Source: Chitinispirillales bacterium | GTDB lineage: Bacteria; Fibrobacterota; Chitinivibrionia; Chitinivibrionales; Chitinivibrionaceae | Direction: 5' to 3' | Assembly (NCBI GenBank): GCA_031254455.1 | Contig: JAIRUI010000096.1 | Coordinates: forward strand, 1-29,778 | Length of the DNA: 29,778 nt | In this document: piece after piece, positions 23,400-29,778 of the stretch | Layout: each line of letters opens with the position of its first letter | How positions within the stretch are numbered: the stretch's first letter is position 1 | The notes under the pieces: generated by a model | Told to the model about the DNA's origin: nothing | Databases searched by the model: none | Seen by the model: the letters and a program-made list of their open reading frames with translations, nothing else | Made by a program: the position numbers and the translations under genes

Positions 23400-24070
23400 A
23401 AATTTATTCCGAATTTTTTAATTTCTTCAATAAAGATTTTAGGCGTTTTAGGCGAACATAACGCTCCCGCTTCGTTAAGAATTTTTATATCGCGAAATCC
23501 CCAGCCTGCGCCTATTCCTAAAATCCCTGCGTTTTTTGCCGTTAAAATGTCTTCCGGCGAATCGCCGACAAAAACTACTTCGGATTTGTCAAAATTCCAT
23601 AATTTTATGACTTTGTTGAGCATGAACGGGTCGGGTTTTATCGGTATGTTTTCTTTTTGTCCGAAAAACGGATTTATTTTCCAGGGTTTTAGATATTTTT
23701 TTCTGCAAATTTGCGCGATGTTGTTCGGTTTGTTGGTAACCACTGCAATTTTGCAGTTTTTTTTTGTAAGGCAATCCAAAACTTCGTCCATTCCGTAATA
23801 AATTCTTGTGGAACTTTGAATTGTTTCTGTAGTTTCATAAATTTTTATATATTCTCTGCAAAACAATTCTTTTTCTTCATCGTTAAAATTTTGATTCGGG
23901 AGCGCTCTTTCGACGAGTTTTTTCGCTCCGTTTCCAATCATTTTTTTTACACTTTCACGGCTGTGCAGTGCAAAATTATGATTTCTTAAGAACCTGTTTA
24001 ACGAATCTTTTATGTCGTCCAAAGTATCCAAAAGCGTCCCGTCTAGGTCAAAAACAAAACCTTTAATCAT
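23396..24070 (-). CDS. HAD-family phosphatase, phosphoglycolate-phosphatase-like
   Basis: A 224-aa haloacid-dehalogenase-type phosphatase. Motif I is FDLDGTLLDT (nucleophile D8, D10), motif II is VVTNKP (T112), motif III lysine is in IKPDPFML (K145), and motif IV is FVGDSPEDILTA (D170, D174). Between motifs I and II there is a helical cap with SRESVKKMIGNGAKKLVERAL, as in Gph. Best guess is phosphoglycolate phosphatase (clearing 2-phosphoglycolate from DNA repair), but pyrophosphatase or other small phosphate-ester specificities cannot be excluded. Convergent with rfaE2, overlapping by 4 bp, with no terminator between. Confidence 0.82.
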   Translation of the reverse strand: MIKGFVFDLDGTLLDTLDDIKDSLNRFLRNHNFALHSRESVKKMIGNGAKKLVERALPNQNFNDEEKELFCREYIKIYETTETIQSSTRIYYGMDEVLDCLTKKNCKIAVVTNKPNNIAQICRKKYLKPWKINPFFGQKENIPIKPDPFMLNKVIKLWNFDKSEVVFVGDSPEDILTAKNAGILGIGAGWGFRDIKILNEAGALCSPKTPKIFIEEIKKFGINF

Positions 24071-24169
24071 AAAATATCCTTACTTGGGATAAACTTCCGT
24101 TCAAAAATACTAATTTTACGCTTTGCAAATATTATTTTAGCAATGAATTTTTGAGAAAACGGGAAACTA

Positions 24170-24565
24170 TTGGTAACCGCGATATTTATTTTTTCGGCAG
24201 TTGCGGCGTTGGAATGCTGTATAACGATAACTTTTCCTCAAAAAGTTATCGACTTAATTTCGAGGTTTGAGGCAAGCGACGTGAACGACGAAAAGATTAA
24301 ACAAGAGCCGCTCGTTGTCAAAATTTTTGCTTTTACGGATCTGTTAATCCGTATTGTTTTGCCGATTTTGCTTTTGCTGTCACAGTTTCAAAGGTTTCAT
24401 ATTTACGCTTGGATATTCATAGCGGAATTTTTTATAAGTGACATTATTTTGTCGAAAGTCGCAAAAAAATATTATCTTACAATTCTACTTTCGGCGACGG
24501 AATTATGTATTTTTACCGATGTAATAAGAAGTAGTTTTTTGGCGTTGCGGCATAACGGTTTTTGA
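24170..24565 (+). CDS. Small integral membrane protein (131 aa), function unknown
   Basis: Three to four hydrophobic helices (about 1-20, 48-70, 76-98 and 104-123) separated by short charged loops, one of them acidic (EASDVNDEKIKQEP). I do not recognise a family. The start is assigned to TTG at 24170, since no ATG is available before the first helix and stops lie just upstream; the ribosome site (GGGA) is weak. It ends 13 bp before fliO and may be transcribed with the flagellar genes, but nothing in it is a known flagellar protein. Confidence 0.5.
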   Translation: MVTAIFIFSAVAALECCITITFPQKVIDLISRFEASDVNDEKIKQEPLVVKIFAFTDLLIRIVLPILLLLSQFQRFHIYAWIFIAEFFISDIILSKVAKKYYLTILLSATELCIFTDVIRSSFLALRHNGF

Positions 24566-24578
24566 TTTTTGGGGGAGT

Positions 24579-25118
24579 ATGAAAAAAGTATTCGTAGTAG
24601 TTTTTTCGGCGTTTTTAGTTTACGTGGTTTATGCGCAGGAACTCAAGTTTGATATGTCGCAGCTTAACCAAAGTATGGGAAATATCGTTTCACAAGATTC
24701 AGATTTTGTGGATTCTGCCGATGGGAATCAAGACGGGGTAGGAATAATTTTGCTCAGAATTGTCGGCTCGCTGGCTTTAGTCTTGGCGATTTTTGCAGCG
24801 GCTGTTTGGGGTATTCGCAAATCGGGGATTATGGGGCATGGCGCGGCAGTCCCCGCTCTTCAAACGCCTTCGATGAGCGTTCTCGAAGCGTTATCGACAG
24901 GGTATAACGGAACAATTTTGCTTGTACGTTGCGAAGAGCAGGTTTTTTTGATAGGACAGACCCCCGCAAATTACACGTTTTTGCAAGAATTGCAGGAAGG
25001 CGTCGCTAAAAAAATCATTGAAAGCAAGGGCGGAGGCGAAACGATAGGGGCATTCAAAAATTCGCTTGCGAATTTTATGCAAAACCTGAAAATTCAGAAA
25101 AACACTTTGCAGTCGTAA
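24579..25118 (+). CDS. fliO: Flagellar biosynthesis protein FliO
   Basis: Assists assembly of the FliP ring of the flagellar type III export gate. The 179-aa protein has an N-terminal signal peptide (to about residue 19), a short periplasmic stretch, one membrane helix (about 53-75, LLRIVGSLALVLAIFAAAVW) and a cytoplasmic part with the family's MSVLEALSTGYNGTILLVRC and FLIGQTPANYTFLQEL. FliO is poorly conserved; the call rests on this architecture plus its position directly before fliP. A GGGGGAG ribosome site precedes the ATG. Confidence 0.85.
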   Translation: MKKVFVVVFSAFLVYVVYAQELKFDMSQLNQSMGNIVSQDSDFVDSADGNQDGVGIILLRIVGSLALVLAIFAAAVWGIRKSGIMGHGAAVPALQTPSMSVLEALSTGYNGTILLVRCEEQVFLIGQTPANYTFLQELQEGVAKKIIESKGGGETIGAFKNSLANFMQNLKIQKNTLQS

Positions 25119-25131
25119 AAAGAGAGCGTTT

Positions 25132-25860
25132 ATGAAAAAATTTCTTCCTGTGATTTTATTTTTAGCGTCGGCTGTTTCGGCGCAGGTTTTGCCGTCACTG
25201 ACGCTTTCGCTCAACCAAACCGCAAATCCGGAAGACGTTGCGGTTTCACTGCAAATAGTGTTTTTAATCACAATTTTAGCGCTGGCTCCGTCGATTCTTG
25301 TAATGATGACGTCTTTTGTTCGGATAATAATTGTCTTTTCGTTTATTCGCCGCGCTATCGGACTGCAAACGATGCCGCCCGACCAAATTTTGGTGGGACT
25401 TGCGCTGTTTTTGACTTTTTATATTATGACGCCTACGTTTACGCAAATTAACGACACGGCGTTACAGCCGTATTTGTCAAAACAAATTTCATGGCAGCAG
25501 GGAATTGAAAACGCCGGTATTCCGATGAAAAAATTTATGCTTCGTCAAGTTTATGAGAAAGATGTCGCTCTGCTTATGAGAATCGCTGGCAAGACTCCGC
25601 CGAAAACAGCGATGGAAATAGGTTTTGACGTGCTTATTCCGTCGTTTATGATAAGCGAATTGAAAACCGCTTTCATTTTTGGGTTTATAATTTATTTGCC
25701 GTTTTTGGTTGTGGATATGGTAGTGGCGAGCGTTCTTTTGTCAATGGGTATGATGATGCTTCCGCCGACGACGATTTCACTTCCGTTTAAGGTAATTTTG
25801 TTCGTTTTGATTGACGGCTGGAATTTGACCGTCAAGCAGTTGGTCGGCTCATTTTTCTGA
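25132..25860 (+). CDS. fliP: Flagellar export-gate protein FliP
   Basis: Core protein of the flagellar export gate, five copies forming the channel with FliQ and FliR. The 242-aa protein has a cleavable signal peptide, then the conserved APSILVMMTSFVRIIIVFSFIRRAIGLQTMPPDQILVGLALFLTFYIM, FMLRQVYEKDVAL, DVLIPSFMISELKTAFIFGF and the C-terminal SMGMMMLPPTTISLPFK. Length is normal. It lies 13 bp after fliO and 14 bp before fliQ. Confidence 0.96.
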   Translation: MKKFLPVILFLASAVSAQVLPSLTLSLNQTANPEDVAVSLQIVFLITILALAPSILVMMTSFVRIIIVFSFIRRAIGLQTMPPDQILVGLALFLTFYIMTPTFTQINDTALQPYLSKQISWQQGIENAGIPMKKFMLRQVYEKDVALLMRIAGKTPPKTAMEIGFDVLIPSFMISELKTAFIFGFIIYLPFLVVDMVVASVLLSMGMMMLPPTTISLPFKVILFVLIDGWNLTVKQLVGSFF

Positions 25861-25874
25861 AAAGAGGTTGAATT

Positions 25875-26144
25875 ATGAATATGTCCGTTGTGCTTGATTT
25901 GGGAAACGAATGTTTGCTTTTGATACTCATTTTATCTGCGCCGCTTTTGGTTGTGGGGCTTTTAGTCGGATTGATTGTCGGCGTTTTTCAGGCGGTTACG
26001 CAAATTCACGAAATGACGCTTACGTTTATTCCCAAAATCGTTTCGATTTTCGGAATTCTGGTATTGCTTTTGCCATGGATGACGATGCGGATGGTAGAAT
26101 ACACGATTCGGTTGTTCAATATGTTTCCAACGCTTATGAGGTGA
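25875..26144 (+). CDS. fliQ: Flagellar export-gate protein FliQ
   Basis: An 89-aa protein with two membrane helices (about 14-38 and 52-75) and the family's PLLVVGLLVGLIVGVFQAVTQIHEMTLTFIPKI. FliQ packs around the FliP-FliR core of the export gate. A GAGG ribosome site lies before the ATG. It precedes fliR by 4 bp. Confidence 0.95.
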   Translation: MNMSVVLDLGNECLLLILILSAPLLVVGLLVGLIVGVFQAVTQIHEMTLTFIPKIVSIFGILVLLLPWMTMRMVEYTIRLFNMFPTLMR

Positions 26145-26148
26145 AAAA

Positions 26149-26940
26149 TTGGAGGCGCTGCCGCTTGTTGCCGACATTGAGTTGTTCGGGCTGATTTTTG
26201 CCCGCATGACCGTGATTTTGATGCTTTTCCCGATTTTCGGATATTCTATTTTACCCGCTCAGTACCGTGTCGGGTTTTCGTTTTTTATGTCGCTTTTGCT
26301 TTTTCCGCTATTAAAATCTAATTTTGTAGAATTGCAAATTTCAAATTATTTCCAGTTTTTCTGGCTTATGTTTCGTGAAGCGGGAATCGGCGCAATGATT
26401 GGCTTTTTTACAAGATTTTTATTTGCGGCGGTGAGTTTTGCCGGTGAATTTGTTGATATGCAATTGGGATTTTCTATGGTACAGATGCCTGACCCAATAA
26501 ACGAAGGCGAGATGGCGACGGTGACGGGATATTTTTATCTTTTAATTTTCGGAATTGCTTTTTTAATGCTTAACGGGCATTATTTTTTGCTTTTGGCAGT
26601 GCAAAAATGCTTTGCCGTAATGCCGCCTGGACAGGCTGTTTTAGATATAAATACCATAGTCCCGATGAGTTTGAAACTTCTTCAAAATTTGTTGGAAATC
26701 GCGGTTCGGCTTTCCGCTCCGATAATTATCGTTATGATGATAACTACTTTTGCTTTGGGAATTATCGCAAAAACTATGCCGCAAATGAACGTTTTCGTGG
26801 TCGGTATGCCGCTGAAAATCGGAATCGGGTTTATTTTGATGATAGTGACTTTACCTGTAATGCTGCAATTTTTTTCTGTAGCGGTCAAACAAATGTATAA
26901 AGATATATGGACACTTCTTTTGAGAATGGCGGGTAGTTAA
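26149..26940 (+). CDS. fliR: Flagellar export-gate protein FliR
   Basis: A 263-aa membrane protein with six hydrophobic segments and the FliR features LIFARMTVILMLFPIFG, FREAGIGAMIGFFTR, AGEFVDMQLGFSMVQMPDP and LALGIIAKTMPQMNVFVVGMPLKI-like sequence near the C-terminus. It caps the FliP ring in the export gate. The start is TTG at 26149; its ribosome site GAGGTG lies inside the end of fliQ. Its stop overlaps the flhB start (TAATG). Confidence 0.95.
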   Translation: MEALPLVADIELFGLIFARMTVILMLFPIFGYSILPAQYRVGFSFFMSLLLFPLLKSNFVELQISNYFQFFWLMFREAGIGAMIGFFTRFLFAAVSFAGEFVDMQLGFSMVQMPDPINEGEMATVTGYFYLLIFGIAFLMLNGHYFLLLAVQKCFAVMPPGQAVLDINTIVPMSLKLLQNLLEIAVRLSAPIIIVMMITTFALGIIAKTMPQMNVFVVGMPLKIGIGFILMIVTLPVMLQFFSVAVKQMYKDIWTLLLRMAGS

Positions 26941-28019
26941 TGCCGGAAGAAGAAGATTCGGGCGAGAAAACCGAAGAGCCGACTTCCAAACGGCGAGAGG
27001 ACGCTCGAAAAGAAGGAAACGTTTCCAAAAGTACGGAAGTAAGTACGGTTTTTGTGCTGCTTGCGGCGCTTCTTTTTTTACGGTTTTTTTTCAAAAATAC
27101 GTATATAGGAATTACAAACGGCGTAAATTTGGCAGCCGATTATCTAAAACCTGAGATAATGCGTAACATTTCCTACAATACGATGTTGCAAATTTTAAAC
27201 GAAAATCTTTTGCTTTCACTTAAAAGTTTTCTGCCGGTGGCGTTGTTTATTATGTTTTGGGGAATATTTTCAAACTTAATTCAAGTCGGATTTCTTTTCA
27301 CTACAAAGCCGCTTGAGCCGAAACTTTCCAAAATAAATCCGATTAGCGGGTTCAAAAGAATGTTTTCAATGCGCTCTATTGTCGAGACCGTAAAAAACGT
27401 TATGAAATTAGTCGTCATCGGATTCGTAGCGTATATCGCGATAAAAGGCAGATTGAACGAAATGATGAGCAGTATAAACGAAAGCGTCTCTTCAATCTCG
27501 GTTTTTATGATGCTTTTGATATTCGACGTATCAATAAAAATCGTTTTGACGCTTTTAGTAATCGCAATTTTGGATTACGCATATCAGCGTTATGAATACG
27601 AGCGGAAATTAAAAATGACCAAACAGCAGATAAAAGACGAACATAAAATGACTGAAGGTAACCCGCAGATTAAAGGCAGGATTCGTCAGCTGCAACGCGA
27701 AATGTCACGCAGAAGAATGATGGAAAACGTGCCTAAAGCGACAGTTGTCGTAACGAACCCGACACACTTATCTATCGCAATCCAATACGAGCAGGAAACG
27801 ATGGAAGCGCCGCTTATCGTGGCGAAAGGCGCGGACAATATCGCTCTTAAAATCCGTGAAATTGCGAAAGAACATAACATTCCGCTTTACGAAGACGTGC
27901 CGCTTGCCAGAGCGATGTATGACAAAGTTGAGCCGGGGGACAGCGTTCCGCAGGAATTTTTTGCGGCGGTCGCCGAAATCATCGCTTATGTTTACAGATT
28001 ACAGGGAAAAACTGTTTAG
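26940..28019 (+). CDS. flhB: Flagellar export-apparatus protein FlhB
   Basis: Controls substrate switching from rod/hook to filament proteins at the flagellar export gate. The 359-aa protein begins with the charged GEKTEEPTSKRREDARKEG segment, followed by four membrane helices and a cytoplasmic domain. The self-cleaving NPTH site is present (N273-P274-T275-H276, in VVTNPTHLSIA), followed by APLIVAKGAD and PLYEDVPLARAMY. Normal length, translationally coupled to fliR. flhA, which often follows, is not next to it in this window. Confidence 0.96.
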   Translation: MPEEEDSGEKTEEPTSKRREDARKEGNVSKSTEVSTVFVLLAALLFLRFFFKNTYIGITNGVNLAADYLKPEIMRNISYNTMLQILNENLLLSLKSFLPVALFIMFWGIFSNLIQVGFLFTTKPLEPKLSKINPISGFKRMFSMRSIVETVKNVMKLVVIGFVAYIAIKGRLNEMMSSINESVSSISVFMMLLIFDVSIKIVLTLLVIAILDYAYQRYEYERKLKMTKQQIKDEHKMTEGNPQIKGRIRQLQREMSRRRMMENVPKATVVVTNPTHLSIAIQYEQETMEAPLIVAKGADNIALKIREIAKEHNIPLYEDVPLARAMYDKVEPGDSVPQEFFAAVAEIIAYVYRLQGKTV

Positions 28020-28033
28020 AAACGATTTATTAT

Positions 28034-29308
28034 ATGAAGAAGAAGAAAAGAAGAGCATTGCCGTCAAGGAAGAAGAAATCCATACTTCCATGGCTTTTTC
28101 TGTTTTCAGTTTTATTCATACCGTTCGGCATGAATAAATTTACTTTTATTGTCGAAGATATTCTGACACAGGCGGGGGCAGATTCGGTTTCTGTGGGCAA
28201 GGTATCCGTTTCTCTGTTAAGAGGAATATGTATTGAAAATCTTTCAACCTATAAGCGCAGAAATGCGCAGGAGTATTATACCGTACATATTTCACGGATT
28301 TTTATTCGCGGCAAAATTCCGGCTTTGGGTTCTATGGTTTTGGGAAGAGAAAAGGGAGGCAAAGTAAAAAGAGATATATTTATGGAAGTTTACAGTAAAC
28401 CCATTGGACTTGTCTCAGAAGCGTTTTCGGGGCTGGCGGCGCTTGGTTTATTAAAAGAAATAGAGTTTAACAATGCGAGCATACGTTTTATGAATAAGGG
28501 CAAAGTTAATGTATCCGCCGAAAACGCAGCGGCAAAACTTTCAATAAACGGCGGTATTTTCAAAGGAAAAGCGTCCATAGCCGGAATTGTTATTGCGTCT
28601 ATGGGAAAAATTGAAAATTTCAGTGTAAATTTGAAATCCGGCGACGGCAAGCAACTTGATTTATTCGATGCCAAAGGGAAAGTTTTCGGAGGAAAATTTA
28701 ATGCTCAAAGTTCTATAAACTTAAAAAACTCAAAAATTTTCGGCACGCGTATGCATATAAAAGAAGTTGACGTTAAACAGTCTTGGGAACAGTTCAAAAT
28801 TTCAAGCGGCGGTATTGAAGGCAAAGCCGATTTGGATCTTGAAATAGAACCGTTTAGGTTCAACGCTTTTGCTCTGGCTAAATTAAAAGGAAATTTTTGT
28901 GTAAATAAATTAATAGCTGTTGATTTACCGTTGCAAAAACTACCCATAATTAATAAAGTTTCACCGAAATTAAGGACAATACAGTTTTCGGAAGTTAAAG
29001 GCAAATTCACGTTTTCAAAGAAAAATATCAATTTTGATGAAATATCAGGGGTTGGCGATGTAATGAATTTCAAATCTGTCGGTTCGTTTAATATCGACAA
29101 CGGGAAAATATACCAGAACTTTGAAGGAGAATTCAGCGAAGAATTTATTGCAACGCAGCTTCCCAGATTAGTAAGAAATTCGCTCGAAATTACTGAAAAC
29201 GGCGGCGGACGATTTAAGTGTACCATAAGTCAGACATTTCAAAACCCGCGCGTTAAAGTCGATAAAAGCGTAATAAAAACCGGAATAAAGAATATGTTCA
29301 AGAAATAA
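28034..29308 (+). CDS. AsmA-like protein, single N-terminal membrane anchor (424 aa)
   Basis: The N-terminus is very basic (MKKKKRRALPSRKKK) followed by one membrane helix (about 17-33). The rest is a periplasmic beta-rich domain made of many short repeats (IEFNNASIRFMNKGKVNVSAENA, GGIFKGKASIAGI, GGIEGKADLDLEI, FSEVKGKFTFSKKNINFDEISGVG). The final section, with an FDEISGVGDVMNF and an ENGGGRFKCTISQTFQNPRV ending, resembles the C-terminal region of AsmA/YhdP-type proteins linked to outer-membrane lipid transport. Its neighbours are flagellar, 14 bp downstream of flhB, but it is not a known flagellar component. The ribosome site is weak. Confidence 0.65.
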   Translation: MKKKKRRALPSRKKKSILPWLFLFSVLFIPFGMNKFTFIVEDILTQAGADSVSVGKVSVSLLRGICIENLSTYKRRNAQEYYTVHISRIFIRGKIPALGSMVLGREKGGKVKRDIFMEVYSKPIGLVSEAFSGLAALGLLKEIEFNNASIRFMNKGKVNVSAENAAAKLSINGGIFKGKASIAGIVIASMGKIENFSVNLKSGDGKQLDLFDAKGKVFGGKFNAQSSINLKNSKIFGTRMHIKEVDVKQSWEQFKISSGGIEGKADLDLEIEPFRFNAFALAKLKGNFCVNKLIAVDLPLQKLPIINKVSPKLRTIQFSEVKGKFTFSKKNINFDEISGVGDVMNFKSVGSFNIDNGKIYQNFEGEFSEEFIATQLPRLVRNSLEITENGGGRFKCTISQTFQNPRVKVDKSVIKTGIKNMFKK

Positions 29309-29455
29309 TTATTACTCTTGGCTTGCTAACTAAATATATAAAAAATGCCAAACCAATATTACAAAACACTTATTTTGCAGGAAAAGGTTAATTTTACTCT
29401 CCAAAAATGCTTTTTCTCCATGTAATTTATCAAAAATATTATAAATGTATAAATG

Positions 29456-29490
29456 GCGAGCAGTCCCAAATACGTCTCGCTTTTGTTTTT
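29456..29490 (+). terminator. Possible intrinsic terminator after the AsmA-like gene
   Basis: GCGAG (29456-29460) and CTCGC (29476-29480) form a short stem with a 15-nt loop, followed by TTTTGTTTTT. It lies in the gap between the AsmA-like gene and the last partial gene. The stem is weak. Nothing else is evident in 29309-29541. Confidence 0.45.
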
Positions 29491-29541
29491 CGGCGGATGG
29501 TATATTTGTGGGGGAAACACATTAAAGTACTGGAGAAAATT

Positions 29542-29778
29542 ATGGAGGAGTGGAGAGAGCGGTTAGACAGAATTGAAGCGTTAATGAATGAAAACGCAAA
29601 AGGTTTTGTTGAGTTGAGAAAACAACAAGAAGAAAACGCAAAAGGTTTTGCAGAGTTGAGAAAATTTTTAGACGAAGTGGGAGAACGTATCGACAAGACC
29701 AACGAAATTTTTAACGGTACAAGCGAAAGTAACGGAAAGTTTAGCGAAGCGTATTTTTACAATTCGCTTTTTAACTCA
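29542..29778 (+). CDS. Coiled-coil protein, N-terminal part only (3' end outside window)
   Basis: The frame is open from ATG at 29542 to the window end (79 codons), with GGAG 6 nt before the start. The N-terminus is a charged coiled coil with a 14-residue repeat (NENAKGFVELRKQQ and EENAKGFAELRKFL, 42-bp period). After it comes FSEAYFYNSLFNS, which resembles the junction in a family of coiled-coil proteins with a C-terminal PDDEXK nuclease-like domain. That domain would lie outside the window, so the assignment is tentative. Confidence 0.6.
   Translation, partial: MEEWRERLDRIEALMNENAKGFVELRKQQEENAKGFAELRKFLDEVGERIDKTNEIFNGTSESNGKFSEAYFYNSLFNS

Noticed and set aside
1..29778. CRISPR array
   Set aside because: No regularly spaced direct repeats with unique spacers were seen anywhere; the repeats present are single pairs or dispersed tags.

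Overview
The window looks like chromosome from a low-GC, diderm (Gram-negative type), motile, anaerobic bacterium. The diderm inference rests on an LPS-heptose nucleotidyltransferase (rfaE2), lipoprotein and Sec signal peptides, and an AsmA-like protein. Motility is shown by the flagellar export block fliO-fliP-fliQ-fliR-flhB. Anaerobic H2 metabolism is suggested by an [FeFe]-hydrogenase-type protein. The mix would fit Fibrobacterota/Chitinispirillia-like or spirochaete-like gut or sediment bacteria, but this is a guess from gene content and the phylum cannot be fixed from the sequence alone.

Layout. (1) 1-8.35 kb is an accessory region. It holds a 3'-truncated Dam-like methylase; four minus-strand genes (an unknown exported protein, a zinc-ribbon membrane protein, a small lipoprotein, a family-4-type uracil-DNA glycosylase); a 136-nt cloverleaf-like inverted repeat; a RhuM/PLD-like protein; an orphan ORF; an IS1595-type transposase; two unknown proteins; and two 5'-truncated gene remnants (LprI-like and DUF1848). 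Both remnants abut a short repeated tag, TATAAGTCCC. (2) 8.4-13.9 kb is more ordinary. It contains a LysN-like aminotransferase, a DNA methyltransferase split by a one-base frameshift, bioB, a soluble [FeFe]-hydrogenase/FeS/chemoreceptor fusion, and a pseudogene of an IF2_N plus zinc-ribbon protein next to a third copy of the tag. (3) 14.0-16.2 kb has a Ski2-like helicase whose 3' end runs into an opposing three-tRNA array (Lys-CUU, Leu-CAG, Arg-CCU). (4) 16.4-23.4 kb is a plus-strand operon: unknown protein, membrane-anchored L,D-transpeptidase, 700-aa coiled-coil protein, bifunctional Rel (p)ppGpp enzyme, rfaE2. It converges on a minus-strand HAD phosphatase. (5) 24.2-29.3 kb has a small membrane protein, the flagellar export-gate operon and an AsmA-like protein. 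The window ends inside a coiled-coil protein with a 14-residue repeat.

Functional reading. The most distinctive single gene is the hydrogenase-like H2 sensor fused to a very short chemoreceptor tip. It sits in the same window as flagellar export genes, which suggests H2-guided motility (inference). The first 8 kb and the 13.2-13.9 kb interval carry a cluster of decayed genes and repeat tags, consistent with repeated insertion and deletion by small mobile elements. I did not find a clearly new defence or multi-gene system. The best candidates for something undescribed are the cloverleaf repeat at 3425-3560 and the tag family.
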